Assembly (NCBI RefSeq): GCF_019397265.1
Contig: NZ_CP068985.1
Coordinates: 8,336,001 to 8,400,000, forward strand
From: Nonomuraea coxensis DSM 45129
GTDB lineage: Bacteria; Actinomycetota; Actinomycetes; Streptosporangiales; Streptosporangiaceae
Length of the DNA stretch: 64,000 nt
Direction of reading: 5' to 3'
The stretch's first letter is position 1; each line of letters starts with the position of its first letter. The position numbers and the translations under genes are program-made. Shown here piece by piece: positions 1 to 10,159 of this stretch. The notes under the pieces were generated by a model. The model ran no database searches. It was not told the DNA's origin and worked only from the letters and a program-made list of their open reading frames with translations.

Positions 1-718
1 ACATCGAGAACGACTGCGAGAACATCGACACGAACCCGATGAGCAGCACGGGCAGCAGCAGCTCCTCGCGCCGCACGACGTACCGCAGGCCCTCGCGGAG
101 CTGCCCCTTCGCCCTCGGCACCGGCTCGGCCGGGTTGAGCTCGGAGGCGCGCATGAACACCAGCGAGGAGATCACCGCGCCGAACGTCAGCGCGTTGACC
201 AGGAAGATGGGGCCGGTGCCGCCGAGCACGTAGATCAGCACGCCGGCCAGCGCCGGGCCGACCACGCGGGCCAGGTTGAAGATGGAGCTGTTGAGCGCGA
301 TCGCGTTGGGCAGGTCGCGGCGGCCGACCATCTCGACCACGAACGCCTGCCGGGTCGGCACCTCCACGCAGGAGATCAGGCCGAGCAGGAACGCCATCAC
401 GTACACGTGCCACACCTGGGCGCTGCCGGTCATCGTCAGCACGCCGATGGTGAGGGCCAGCATGGCCATGAGGCTCTGGGCCGCGACGAGGATCGGGCGC
501 TTCGGGTAGCGGTCGGCGAGCACGCCGCCGAACATGCCGAACAGCAGCATCGGCAGGAACTGCAGCGCGGTCGCCGTGCCGAGCGCCGCCGCGCTGCCGT
601 TGGTCAGGTCGAGCACCAGCCAGTCCTGGGCGGTGCGCTGCAGCCAGGTGCCGACGTTGGAGACGGCGCCCCCGGCCGCGAACATGCGGTAGTTGCGAAT
701 CCTGAGCGACCGGAACAT
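1..718 (-). CDS. MFS transporter, N-terminal part (cut by window edge)
   Basis: Reading the minus strand from the ATG at 718 gives about 239 residues of an MFS protein with no stop before base 1, so the C-terminal half lies outside the window. It starts MFRSLRIRNYRMF and has several hydrophobic segments. The loop GVLADRYPKRP is the typical MFS motif A between helices 2 and 3, and EVPTRQAFVVEMVGR is typical of the EntS/MFS_3 drug and siderophore exporter group. An AGGA sequence lies shortly before the start. The gene follows the marR gene by 23 nt on the same strand, so the two probably form one operon and the regulator probably controls this pump. The substrate cannot be read from the sequence. 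Confidence 0.85.
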   Translation of the reverse strand, partial: MFRSLRIRNYRMFAAGGAVSNVGTWLQRTAQDWLVLDLTNGSAAALGTATALQFLPMLLFGMFGGVLADRYPKRPILVAAQSLMAMLALTIGVLTMTGSAQVWHVYVMAFLLGLISCVEVPTRQAFVVEMVGRRDLPNAIALNSSIFNLARVVGPALAGVLIYVLGGTGPIFLVNALTFGAVISSLVFMRASELNPAEPVPRAKGQLREGLRYVVRREELLLPVLLIGFVSMFSQSFSM

Positions 719-741
719 CCCGGTCCTGGGTTGTTCGGGCT

Positions 742-1194
742 CTATATCCTGCTGAGCTTCTCCAGAATCGGCGCGGCCTGCCTGAGGATGGACCTCTCCT
801 CCGGGGAGAGCTCCTTCAGCCGCTGTGTCAGCCACGCGTCCTTGCGGCGGCGTTCTTCCTTCAGCAGCTTCTGGGCGGCCTCGGTCACGGTCACGGTCAC
901 CTGGCGCCGGTCGGTCGGATGCGGGGTGCGGGCGACCAGGCCGCGCTCCTCGAGACCGGCGATCACGCGCGTCATCGAGGGCGGTTGCACCTTCTCCAGC
1001 TCGGCCAGCTCGCCGGGGGTTATCCCGGAGTGCCGTTCCACCGCGGCGAGCGTCGCGAACTGGGTGGGCGTCAGCGAGTGTGCCGCCGCCTGTCGTCTCA
1101 GGCGCCGGTTCAGCCTGGCCAGCGAGACGCGCAAGGCCGAAGCCAGACCCGCGTCGCCGCGCAGACCCGTCCTGTGCGGGGTGTTGGTTAGCAT
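742..1194 (-). CDS. MarR family transcriptional regulator
   Basis: A 150-residue MarR protein, usual length for the family. A winged helix-turn-helix spans about residues 40-105: SLTPTQFATLAAV leads into GITPGELAELEKVQPPSMTRVIAGLEERGLV, and the wing is HPTDRRQVTVTVTEAA. Helical dimerisation segments lie at both ends. It sits 23 nt upstream of an MFS efflux gene in the same direction, the classic MarR plus exporter pairing, so it probably represses both until a small ligand binds. An inverted repeat covers its own start codon, which suggests autoregulation. The ATG at 1194 is preceded by AAAGG at a slightly long but workable distance. Confidence 0.9.
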   Translation of the reverse strand: MLTNTPHRTGLRGDAGLASALRVSLARLNRRLRRQAAAHSLTPTQFATLAAVERHSGITPGELAELEKVQPPSMTRVIAGLEERGLVARTPHPTDRRQVTVTVTEAAQKLLKEERRRKDAWLTQRLKELSPEERSILRQAAPILEKLSRI

Positions 1195-1214
1195 GAGTCA
1201 TTACCTTTGCTAAC
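1187..1214. promoter_or_regulatory. Inverted repeat at marR start, probable MarR operator
   Basis: GTTAGC at 1187-1192 and GCTAAC at 1209-1214 are perfect 6-bp inverted arms separated by 16 bp. The repeat includes the marR start codon (1192-1194) and its ribosome binding region. MarR dimers normally bind such palindromes near their own promoters, so this is the best operator candidate for the marR-MFS operon. Binding is inferred, not shown. Confidence 0.55.
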
Positions 1215-1270
1215 TATACGGCAGGGCATGATATTTCCCCAACTCCTCGGTCGTCTCACCCCTTGATACC

Positions 1271-1304
1271 CCGAAGCCGCCCCGCACGTGCGGAGCGGCT
1301 TCGG
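1271..1304 (-). terminator. Hairpin terminator after the purine permease gene
   Basis: CCGAAGCCGC at 1271-1280 pairs perfectly with GCGGCTTCGG at 1295-1304, with a further palindrome (CCGCACGTGCGG, 1282-1293) inside. It lies 17 nt past the permease stop on the minus strand. There is no long T tract, as is common for terminators in high-GC actinobacteria. Confidence 0.65.
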
Positions 1305-1321
1305 CCTTGCGTGAACCGAGG

Positions 1322-2776
<1,455 letters not shown>

Positions 2777-2860
2777 GACGCGAAGGGTGACAGTATGGGA
2801 TGACCTGCGGAAAGTGTCAGTAATGATATCGAGACACTATTGGAAGCTAGGCTGAACCAC

Positions 2861-3070
2861 GTGAAGCAGTGGCACCCCGACCCTGAGCCGATCAAGACCA
2901 ACGACGTCGCCGCCGTCGGCGTCGGCACGGCCGTCTGGGCCGTCGCCCTGGTCGTCCTGTTGATCTTCCGTCCCGCCCCCGAGAACGAGTGGTGGATCTG
3001 GACCTGCGTCACGGGAGTGGCGTTCGGCTTCCTCGGCATGTGGATGGTCCGCCGCCCCCGCGACAGCTGA
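2861..3070 (+). CDS. DUF2530 small membrane protein
   Basis: About 69 residues from the GTG at 2861: MKQWHPDPEPIKTNDVAAVGVGT, then two hydrophobic helices and the C-terminal RRPRDS. The PDPEPIKTNDVA start and the closely spaced WWIWTCVTG...GFLGMWMVRR segment are characteristic of DUF2530, a two-helix actinobacterial family of unknown function. A TTG at 2840 is also in frame, but the GTG places the conserved start right at the N-terminus. There is no clear Shine-Dalgarno site, and a TAGGCT six bases before the GTG could be a -10 for a leaderless transcript. Confidence 0.8.
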   Translation: MKQWHPDPEPIKTNDVAAVGVGTAVWAVALVVLLIFRPAPENEWWIWTCVTGVAFGFLGMWMVRRPRDS

Positions 3071-3090
3071 CGCCCCGGACCGCCGTGGCG

Positions 3091-3114
3091 GCCCGGGACC
3101 CATGGGCCCCGGGC
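3091..3114. terminator. Hairpin between convergent genes
   Basis: GCCCGGG at 3091-3097 and CCCGGGC at 3108-3114 form a stem extended by an inner CCCATGGG palindrome with one A-C mismatch. It lies in the 78-nt gap between the convergent DUF2530 and Hsp90-like genes and could serve both. Confidence 0.5.
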
Positions 3115-3148
3115 GCGCGCCCTCCGGCTCGCGGCCCGGGACTCTCGG

Positions 3149-6100
3149 CTACGACAGGTCGGCCTCGGCGAGCAGCAGCGGCACCGCGTCGGGGTCGCGC
3201 AGCAGCGCGGCCACCGCGAGCCGGTCGCCCCACTGGCCCGTGGCCCAGGCCAGCCCACGGGCCAGCCCGTCGATCCCGGTGCAGTGCACGGCGCCCTCGA
3301 AGTAGCGCCACGCGCACTCCACGCCGTCCACCAGCAGCTTCTCGTGCTCCACGTACGTGCCGGGCGCCGCCGGCAGCAGCGAGCGCACCTCGGCCGGCAC
3401 CTCGCGCACCTCGCCCGCCGAGGTCACCTCCCCGGCCGTCAGCTCGCCCGCCAGCGGCAGGTCGAGCAGCTCCGACAGCGCCTCGGCCAGGTCGTAGGGG
3501 GCCAGCACCAGCGGCCGGTCGGCGACGAGCTGCAGCAGGTCGGGCGCCTCCACGACCACGGCGTCCTCGGCCGCCGCCACCACGATCGACCCGCGCAGCA
3601 CCGCCCGCACCCGCGACGGCGGCGCCACCCGCTCGGGCTCGACGCCCGCCAGCGCCACCCACAGCGCGCGCAGCTGGGCCCGGTCGACCTCGACGGCCTC
3701 GTCGGCCATGAGGTCGAGCAGCTCCTCGGGACCGCCGTGCGAGGCCAGCAGCTCGGCCAGCGTGGTGCGGACGCCGATCATCGCCAGCGCCCCCTCGTCG
3801 AGCCCGGCGGGAGCGTCGGCGTAGAGGCCCTGCAGCAGCGGATCGGCGCCGGGAAGGCGCAGCTCCAGCGGCTTGCGCCCGTCGAGCACCGGATGGCGGG
3901 CCAGCCACCACGCGGTGTAGGACGGCACCTCGACGCCGGCGATCCGCAGCGGGTGGAGCGCGGCCCGCAGCGGCGGCCGGGCCAGCAGCGCCAGCGCGGC
4001 CGCCCAGTCGGCCACCAGCTCCAGGTCGCGCACCGCCGTGAACTCGGGGATCAGCGGGGGCACGTCGAGGTCGGGCAGCAGGTCGAGCACGTGGTCGAGC
4101 CAGTCGACCTCGCCGTCGAGGTCGTGGTCGCACTCGTCGGGGTCGAGCAGGACGTCCTCGTCGTGGACGACGGCGAACCCGTCGAGCACACCCGCCGCGG
4201 CCAGCACGCGGGGCCCGTAGGCCTCCTCCAGCGCGGCCGAGGCGATCCCCAGGTGGCCGCCGGGCTCCAGCACCCCGGCCAGCGCGCCGTCGGCCAGCAT
4301 GAGCTCGCCGGCCGGGTAGAGCTCGCCGTCGGCGCCCGGCAGGGCCAGCTCGGCCAGCCAGGGCGCCTCGCCCGGCGCCAGCCCTGCGGCCTGGACGAGG
4401 GAGAGCACGGCCCGCGCCACCGGCTCGGGGTCGGGGCTGTCGAGCGACTGCGCCACGGCGGCCTTGGTCAGCGGGTCCTCCAGGACCGTGCGCGGCGTGG
4501 CCTCGGCCGCGCCCAGCCGCAGCAGCGCGGGATGGGCCGCCTCCGGGTGGACGATGCGCAGCCCGAGCGGCGTCAGGTCGAGCTCGGCCCCGCCGTCGGT
4601 CAGGATGAGCGTGCCGCGCGGCCCGCGCACCACGCGCCCGTCGGCGAGCGGCACCGGCAGCGCGCCCAGCGACTCGGGGTCGTCGGCGGGCAGCACCTCG
4701 TACAGCGAGCGCCACCAGGACGGCTCGCGCCCCTCCACGGCCTCGCCCGACAGCAGGTCGACCACGTCGGCCAGCTCGACCCGGCGCACGCCGAGCGCGG
4801 TCATCGCCGGATGGCGCGGCGGCCAGCCGGCCGGCAGCAGGCCGGGTACGAAGGCGGCGACCGTGGCCAGCAGCTCGGCCGACCCGGCGGCGAGCACGGC
4901 GGCCTCCCTGCCGCTCACCACCCAGCCGCCCGCCTCCGGCTCGGGCGCGGGCTGCTCCACCTGCCAGGCGGCGTCGGGCTCGTAGACCTCGGCGTCGGCG
5001 AACGACGGCGTCTGCACGGCCGGCGCGGGCGCGGACAGCGCGGGCAGCAGGGGCGTGCCGGGCAGCCGGTCGAGCACGGCCCGCCGGACCCGGGCGTCCA
5101 GCTCGCCCTTGCCCATGAAGGCGGGCACCAGGTCGAGCAGCTTCGACGTGCGGGGCAGCTCGCGCAGCAGCCGGACGTAGGCGTCGGCGGCCCGCTCGAC
5201 GAGGAAGTCGGCCAGCGGCCCCTTGGCGACGTGCCGCCGGTCGGTGGCCATGGGGAACGAGGCGATCAGCAGCGCGGGCAGGTCGAGCGGCTCGTCGCTG
5301 GGCGTCGGGGCGTGCACCACGGGCGGCACGCCCGCGGGCAGCGGCCCGGGCTCGCCGGTGCCGGTGACGGGCACCGCCCAGCGCAGCGACCAGTAGGGGC
5401 GGGCCCGCTCCTCGGTGGGCCGGTCCGCGAACAGCGCGGCCACCTGCTCGGGCGTGAACTCCCCCGAGTCGGAGACCACGTGCCAGCCGTCGGCGACGAC
5501 CCTGCGCTTCTCGCCGTCGACGTCGATCTCGATGAGCTCCAGCGCGGGCAGGCCGAGCGGCAGGGCCGGGCCGGTCTCGGCCAGCATGCGGCGCACCGCC
5601 TCGACCGTGGCGGCGTCGCGCAGCGGCAGGCGTACGAGGGTGTCGAAGCCCTCAGGGATGTCGACCAGGGGCGGCTCGTCGAACGGCAGCCGCAGCAGCG
5701 GCACGTGCCCCGACCGGTCGGCCAGCTCGCCGGCCAGCGCCGGGACGTCGGCGACCAGTGCCGCGGTGTCGGTGCGGGACCACCGCACCGCCCCGGAGCC
5801 GCGCGAGCCGATGGACGGCGCGTCGGTCACCGAGACCACCGCCGCGAACCCGACGCCGAAGCGCCCGGCCGCGCCGGCCTCGTCGCGCTTGCCGGAGGCC
5901 CGCAGCGTGGAGAGGCTCTGCACGCCGGTCGCGTCGAGCGGCGCGCCGGTGTTGGCCGCGGTGAGCACGTCGCCCCGCAACGTCAGCCGCAGCACCCCTG
6001 GCACGCCCGCCCGCAGGGCCGCGTCGGCGGCGTTCTGCGCGAGCTCGACGATCAGCCGGTCGCGGTAGCCGCCGAGCGCGAAGTCCTCCTCGGCGTTGGC

Positions 6101-6184
6101 GTCCTCGCGGAACCTGGCGGGCGAGGCGGTCCACGCGGCGAGGACTGCGGCCCGCATCCGGTCACAGCCAAAGGTGTCGGTCAT
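3149..6184 (-). CDS. Sacsin/Hsp90-like ATPase domain protein (1011 residues)
   Basis: Residues 1-200 resemble a GHKL (Hsp90-type) ATPase as in sacsin. The N box is LIVELAQNAADAAL (about 44-57) with the Glu and Asn needed for ATP and Mg. A degenerate G1 box is AANTGAPLDATGVQSLSTL. A G2-like box is GRFGVGFAAVVSVTDAPSI (about 107-125). Nothing after the ATPase region is recognised; the remaining 800 residues are Leu/Ala rich and very acidic in places. Annotations call such proteins molecular chaperone Hsp90-like, but true Hsp90 middle and C-terminal domains are not seen. Chaperone activity is therefore an inference. The DUF3027 gene lies 101 nt upstream on the same strand, so the two may be cotranscribed. 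Confidence 0.75.
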   Translation of the reverse strand: MTDTFGCDRMRAAVLAAWTASPARFREDANAEEDFALGGYRDRLIVELAQNAADAALRAGVPGVLRLTLRGDVLTAANTGAPLDATGVQSLSTLRASGKRDEAGAAGRFGVGFAAVVSVTDAPSIGSRGSGAVRWSRTDTAALVADVPALAGELADRSGHVPLLRLPFDEPPLVDIPEGFDTLVRLPLRDAATVEAVRRMLAETGPALPLGLPALELIEIDVDGEKRRVVADGWHVVSDSGEFTPEQVAALFADRPTEERARPYWSLRWAVPVTGTGEPGPLPAGVPPVVHAPTPSDEPLDLPALLIASFPMATDRRHVAKGPLADFLVERAADAYVRLLRELPRTSKLLDLVPAFMGKGELDARVRRAVLDRLPGTPLLPALSAPAPAVQTPSFADAEVYEPDAAWQVEQPAPEPEAGGWVVSGREAAVLAAGSAELLATVAAFVPGLLPAGWPPRHPAMTALGVRRVELADVVDLLSGEAVEGREPSWWRSLYEVLPADDPESLGALPVPLADGRVVRGPRGTLILTDGGAELDLTPLGLRIVHPEAAHPALLRLGAAEATPRTVLEDPLTKAAVAQSLDSPDPEPVARAVLSLVQAAGLAPGEAPWLAELALPGADGELYPAGELMLADGALAGVLEPGGHLGIASAALEEAYGPRVLAAAGVLDGFAVVHDEDVLLDPDECDHDLDGEVDWLDHVLDLLPDLDVPPLIPEFTAVRDLELVADWAAALALLARPPLRAALHPLRIAGVEVPSYTAWWLARHPVLDGRKPLELRLPGADPLLQGLYADAPAGLDEGALAMIGVRTTLAELLASHGGPEELLDLMADEAVEVDRAQLRALWVALAGVEPERVAPPSRVRAVLRGSIVVAAAEDAVVVEAPDLLQLVADRPLVLAPYDLAEALSELLDLPLAGELTAGEVTSAGEVREVPAEVRSLLPAAPGTYVEHEKLLVDGVECAWRYFEGAVHCTGIDGLARGLAWATGQWGDRLAVAALLRDPDAVPLLLAEADLS

Positions 6185-6285
6185 CGATCACGATCCTGAT
6201 GAGGTTGAGGGTGGGCCAGGGTAGGTTAGCGGCCACCGGCGACAGGAAACCCGCTTACCGCCCTGCCCCCAGCCTGACACCTCGA

Positions 6286-7134
6286 TCAGGAATGACCGAG
6301 CTCCTCCGACCCCGACTCGTCGACGGATCCCGGCTCCTCGGCGGAGCCCGGCTCCTCGTCGAACACGTCGACGGGCCCCGGCTCCTCCTCCATCAGGTCG
6401 AAGCCGAGGTCGTCGAGGATCGGGATGGCCGCCTCCATCGGCGGCGGCAGCACGGCGGCCTCGGAATGGGCGCCGCACCCGTGGTCGGCGGAGACCACCT
6501 TGCCGTCGTCGGGGGTGTACTCATTGGTGCACACCCCGAACATCTGCCGCAGCCCACCCGCGAGCAGCCAGTAGAAGCCGCAGGTGGAGCACTGCGCGGG
6601 AGCGGCGTGTGCGATCGGTGTATGCGGCCCGTGCTCGCCGGAGTGCCAGCGCCTGGCAGCCCGGTCCCTGCCGATGGCCGAGAGCACACGTGCCCGGCCC
6701 AGGCCGTACTCGAAAAGCGCCTGATGGTCGGCGTCCTCGTCGACCTCGGTGAAACCCGGCGCCAGCCGGTCGTCGTCCTCCGCGGCGGGCAGCAGGTCGC
6801 CCACGCCCAGGTCGCCGGGGCGCAGCCGCTCGCTCCACGGCAGCCACTCGGGCGCGAGCAGCGCGCCCGGGCCCGGCAGCAGCACCGCCTCGCTGACCGT
6901 CACCTTCTTCGCCCGCGAGGCGCGCGTGACGGTGACGGCCCAGCGCCAGCCGCGGTAGGCGCGGTCGAGGCAGGCGAAGTAGTGGGTGACGATGCGGTCA
7001 CCCTCGCTCTCGAAGCCGAGGTGCTCCCCGGGCTCGCCCGGCCGCGCAAGCTCCTCGGCCGCGGCGCGTGCCAGCTCGACCGCCTCGGCACAAGCCTGGT
7101 CGGGAGCGGGGACACGGGCCCTTGTGCGGCTCAT
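6286..7134 (-). CDS. DUF3027 domain protein
   Basis: A 282-residue cytoplasmic protein. The family core runs from ACAEAVELARAAAEELARPGEPGEHLGFESEGDRIVTHYFACLDRAYRGWRW through VTVTRASRAKKVTVSEAVLLPG, and matches DUF3027, an actinobacterial family of unknown function. It has a possible metal-binding cysteine set: CSTCGFYW, MFGVCTNEY and DHGCGAHSEA. The C-terminus is a low-complexity acidic tail of repeated EEPGS and DESGS units. The ATG at 7134 was chosen because GGAGG lies 7 nt upstream; an in-frame ATG at 7176 has no such site. The open frame continues far upstream through the opposite-strand MFS gene but is not coding there. Confidence 0.8.
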   Translation of the reverse strand: MSRTRARVPAPDQACAEAVELARAAAEELARPGEPGEHLGFESEGDRIVTHYFACLDRAYRGWRWAVTVTRASRAKKVTVSEAVLLPGPGALLAPEWLPWSERLRPGDLGVGDLLPAAEDDDRLAPGFTEVDEDADHQALFEYGLGRARVLSAIGRDRAARRWHSGEHGPHTPIAHAAPAQCSTCGFYWLLAGGLRQMFGVCTNEYTPDDGKVVSADHGCGAHSEAAVLPPPMEAAIPILDDLGFDLMEEEPGPVDVFDEEPGSAEEPGSVDESGSEELGHS

Positions 7135-7260
7135 CGGGCCGCCTCCGGCGAAAGGTGCTGTTCGCTCACACTTCATTCTCACCCATGACGGGACCTGGAC
7201 GGGCCGGGAACGCCGGATCCTCCGCCGACTCTTCGCCCGAATCGGGTAAGACTGGTAGGC

Positions 7261-8898
7261 GTGGACGCAGGCTGGGACCGGGCGCGCGAGGCCGCGCGGC
7301 GCATGGGGCGCGGCATGGCCGACGCCGGCCGCGCCGCCGGACGGGCCGGCCGGGCCACCGCCGGGGGCACCGTCCGGGCCGGCCGGGCGACCGCCGACGG
7401 CGTGCGGTCGGTCGGCAGGGCCACGCGGCGGCTGACGTACGCGGGCGGGGCGGGCCGCACCGGGCTGGGCCGGCTGATCGAGCTGTCGGCGGGCAACAGC
7501 GCCGGCGACGCCCTGGTGACGGTGGCGCTGGCCAGCACGGTCTTCTTCGGGGTGCCGGTCGGCGAGGCCCGCGGCTCGGTGGCCCTCTACCTCGTCATCA
7601 CGATGTTGCCGTTCGCGCTGCTGGCGCCGTTCGTCGGGCCGATACTCGACCGGTTCAGGTCCGGCCGCCGCTACGTGATGGCGGGCACGCTGTTCGGGCG
7701 GGGGCTGCTCTGTTTCGCGATGGCGGCCGCCGTCGGGCCCGGCGACCTGCCGACGCTGTTCATCGGGGCGCTCGGCGTGCTGGTGCTGTCGAAGGCGTAC
7801 AACGTGTCGCGGGCGGCGATCATGCCGAACGTGCTGCCCGCCGACATCACGCTGGTGTCGGCGAACGCGAGGGTGGCGCTGTTCACGCTGGTCGCGGCCG
7901 GCGTGGCGGTGCCTGTGGGCGCGGGGCTGACCGCGTGGCTGGGCAGCGCCGTGGTGCTGCGCGTGGCGATGCTGGCCTTCCTGCTGCTCGGGGTCGTCGC
8001 GGTACGCCTGCCGCGCCACATCGACTCCCCCGACCTGGAGGAGGAGGGCGCCAGGCACCGCTGGCGCACGCTGCTGAAGGTGGGCCCGGCGGTCGCCGAG
8101 GCGGTCTGGGCCAACGTCGCCATCCGCGTCTTCTCCGGCTTCCTGCTGTTCTTCCTGCTGTTCCTGGTACAGGACCACGCGGTGCCGTGGCTGGCGGGCC
8201 GGGACCCGTTCTTCGACGTGCCGCGGACGATCGCGCTGCTGGCCGGCGCGGCCGGGCTCGGCGGGCTGGCCGGCGCGGCGGTCGCCAACTGGACCCGCAA
8301 CCACGCGCCGCAGCTCATCGTGCCGGCCACGCTGGCGCTCACCGTGGTGACCGCCGTCGTGACGGCGCTGCTGTTCGGCGTGTGGGCGGCGCTGGCGATC
8401 TCGCTGGTCACCGCGTTCGCGCAGGAGCTGGGCAAGCTCGCGCTGGACGCGATCGTGCAGCGCGAGATCGGCGAGGAGGTGCGCTCGTCCACGTTCGGCG
8501 TGGTGGAGGCGGTGCTGCAGCTCGCGTGGGTGTTCGGCGGGCTGGTCGGGCTGGTGCTGTCGCTGGCCCGCAGCGCGTCCGCCGGGCTGACGGGGCCGGC
8601 CGTGGTGCTGGCCGCCGCGCTCGGGTGGCTGGTGTTCGCCCGCGTGCGCCGGGTGCGCGCCGCCGAGGCCGAGGCCGCCAGGAAACACGGCCTGTACGAC
8701 CCTGCCAGCCCTTCAGGCGCCCGCTCCGGCGCCCGTGCCGGCGACTACTCCGGCGCCGGCTCCGGCGACCGCTCCGGCGGCTACGACGCGGCGTCCGCGC
8801 CGACGGCCGAGTGGCCCGCGCCCGCGCCCGCCGAGCGTGACCCCAGGCGCGGGGACACGCTCGACTCCACGAAACCGCTGACCAACCCGCACGGCTGA
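7261..8898 (+). CDS. MFS transporter with unusual N- and C-terminal tails
   Basis: 545 residues from a GTG. Residues 1-60 are a basic Ala/Gly/Arg tail with repeated RAAGRAGRATAGG-like units, atypical for MFS. Helices then begin at LGRLIELSAGNSAGDALVTVALASTVFFGVP. The conserved segment LLAPFVGPILDRFRSGRRYVMAGTLFGRG carries MFS motif A, and about 11-12 hydrophobic segments follow. The cytoplasmic tail after residue 465 is rich in Ser, Gly and Asp (repeated SGARAGDYSGAGSGDRSGGY). The substrate is unknown. There is no strong Shine-Dalgarno sequence, so translation may be leaderless. It converges on the cold-shock gene with a 13-nt gap. Confidence 0.85.
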   Translation: MDAGWDRAREAARRMGRGMADAGRAAGRAGRATAGGTVRAGRATADGVRSVGRATRRLTYAGGAGRTGLGRLIELSAGNSAGDALVTVALASTVFFGVPVGEARGSVALYLVITMLPFALLAPFVGPILDRFRSGRRYVMAGTLFGRGLLCFAMAAAVGPGDLPTLFIGALGVLVLSKAYNVSRAAIMPNVLPADITLVSANARVALFTLVAAGVAVPVGAGLTAWLGSAVVLRVAMLAFLLLGVVAVRLPRHIDSPDLEEEGARHRWRTLLKVGPAVAEAVWANVAIRVFSGFLLFFLLFLVQDHAVPWLAGRDPFFDVPRTIALLAGAAGLGGLAGAAVANWTRNHAPQLIVPATLALTVVTAVVTALLFGVWAALAISLVTAFAQELGKLALDAIVQREIGEEVRSSTFGVVEAVLQLAWVFGGLVGLVLSLARSASAGLTGPAVVLAAALGWLVFARVRRVRAAEAEAARKHGLYDPASPSGARSGARAGDYSGAGSGDRSGGYDAASAPTAEWPAPAPAERDPRRGDTLDSTKPLTNPHG

Positions 8899-8911
8899 AC
8901 GGGCCGGGACG

Positions 8912-9310
8912 TCACTGCCCGTCGAGGTCGTCGGCGAGGGCGCGCAGCACCTGGGCGATCTTCTTGGCGTGCGCGACGTCGGGGTGCTTGCCCCGCCGGT
9001 AGGTGCCCGAGACTTCGTCGAGCAGCTTGATGAGGTCCTCGACGATGACGACCATCTCGTCGGGCTTCTTCCGCTTGCCCTTCGGCTTGGGCTTGGCCAG
9101 GGTGGGCGGCTGCTCCAGGATCCGCACCGACAGCGCCTGCTGGCCGCGCCGGCCCTCGGCGACGCCGAACTCGACCTTCTGGCCGGGCTTCAGCGGGGCG
9201 GCGCCAGGAGGCAGCGCGGAGGAATGTACGAAGACCTCACCGCCGTCGTCACGGGTGAGGAAGCCGAATCCCTTGTCGGCGTCGTACCACTTGACCTTGC
9301 CACTCGGCAC
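8912..9310 (-). CDS. Cold-shock domain protein with C-terminal extension
   Basis: 132 residues. Residues 1-67 are a complete cold-shock (OB-fold) domain with the RNP1-like KGFGFLTRDD and RNP2-like VFVHSSAL nucleic-acid binding motifs. A basic linker PKPKGKRKKPDE follows, then a helical tail of about 50 residues ending LRALADDLDGQ. Ordinary Csp proteins stop near residue 67. The longer form is common in actinobacteria and is likely an RNA/ssDNA-binding protein. An AGGAGG is placed just before the ATG. A second, short cold-shock gene lies at 27908-28108. Confidence 0.9.
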   Translation of the reverse strand: MPSGKVKWYDADKGFGFLTRDDGGEVFVHSSALPPGAAPLKPGQKVEFGVAEGRRGQQALSVRILEQPPTLAKPKPKGKRKKPDEMVVIVEDLIKLLDEVSGTYRRGKHPDVAHAKKIAQVLRALADDLDGQ

Positions 9311-9399
9311 AGGAGGACCTCGTTCAAACAGTCGAAAAGGCTGATGGATGTAGGTTATGCCCCGAAGGGCGCGGGAGCGACCGGGTAAATGCCGATGAA

Positions 9400-10020
9400 T
9401 TACCGGACTTCATCACGGCGGCACCAGCGGGCGTACCAACCGGCGAATTCGGTGAGGTCGGGAAGGGCCACATCCGCGCCGTGCTCGCGCAGCTCCTCCA
9501 CCGTGTACGGCCCCGTGGCGACGGCAACGCTCACGGCGCCGCCCGCGCGGGCAGCCTCGATGTCCGCGACATGGTCACCAACATAGGCGGCGGCGCCGAA
9601 CCGCGCGAGTGCCGATCCTTTGCCCGCCCCGAAAAGCGAGCCGACCACTTCGTCCACGGCCAGCCCCAGCGCCTCGACGGTGCCGGCGGCGTCGCGCGGG
9701 TTCTTGCCCGTCACCACGATGACCCGGCCGCCGGCGGCTCGTACGGCGGCGATGGCGTCGTGCGCGCCGTCCATGGCCGTATGCACCGGAACCCCTATAT
9801 CCGGATAAATCTCCCGATACAGCTCGGCCGCGGCGGCGACCTGCTCAGCGGGCATCCAGTTCGCCAGTTCCATCTCCAACGGCGGCCCGAGCCGCCGCAC
9901 CACGGCCGCGCTGTCGATCGGCACCCCCAAACGCGCCGACAGCTCGTCCATGGCGGCCGCTATGCCCACCCGCGTATCAGCCAATGTCATGTCAAGGTCG
10001 AAACCTACCGATGTCGTCAC
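9400..10020 (-). CDS. HAD family hydrolase (phosphoglycolate-phosphatase-like)
   Basis: About 206 residues from the GTG at 10020; an upstream in-frame start at 10050 is possible. HAD motif I is GFDLDMTLADT right at the N-terminus. Motif II is VIVVTGK (Thr in the usual Ser/Thr position). The motif III lysine is in GAGKGSALA, and motif IV is YVGDHVADIEAA, so all catalytic acids are present. The helical cap between motifs I and II is of the small-molecule phosphatase (Gph/PGP) type. It probably dephosphorylates a small metabolite; the substrate is not readable. It is divergent from the downstream TetR gene. Confidence 0.85.
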   Translation of the reverse strand: MTTSVGFDLDMTLADTRVGIAAAMDELSARLGVPIDSAAVVRRLGPPLEMELANWMPAEQVAAAAELYREIYPDIGVPVHTAMDGAHDAIAAVRAAGGRVIVVTGKNPRDAAGTVEALGLAVDEVVGSLFGAGKGSALARFGAAAYVGDHVADIEAARAGGAVSVAVATGPYTVEELREHGADVALPDLTEFAGWYARWCRRDEVR

Positions 10021-10159
10021 CCGTGCAGGATGCCAAACACCGCTCCACACCCGGTAACGGCCCTTGTTGTGGGATGGTGGGAATGAAAGAAAGGAATTAC
10101 TTATCGGAGTGGAGGGCCCGTCACCGGCCCGGTCCTGGCGAGCCCGATCCAGCGCGCCG

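Noticed and set aside
6286..8688. An 800-residue minus-strand frame joining DUF3027 to sequence opposite the MFS gene
   Set aside because: Only the part from 7134 down shows family similarity and has a ribosome site; the rest is the reverse frame of the MFS gene.
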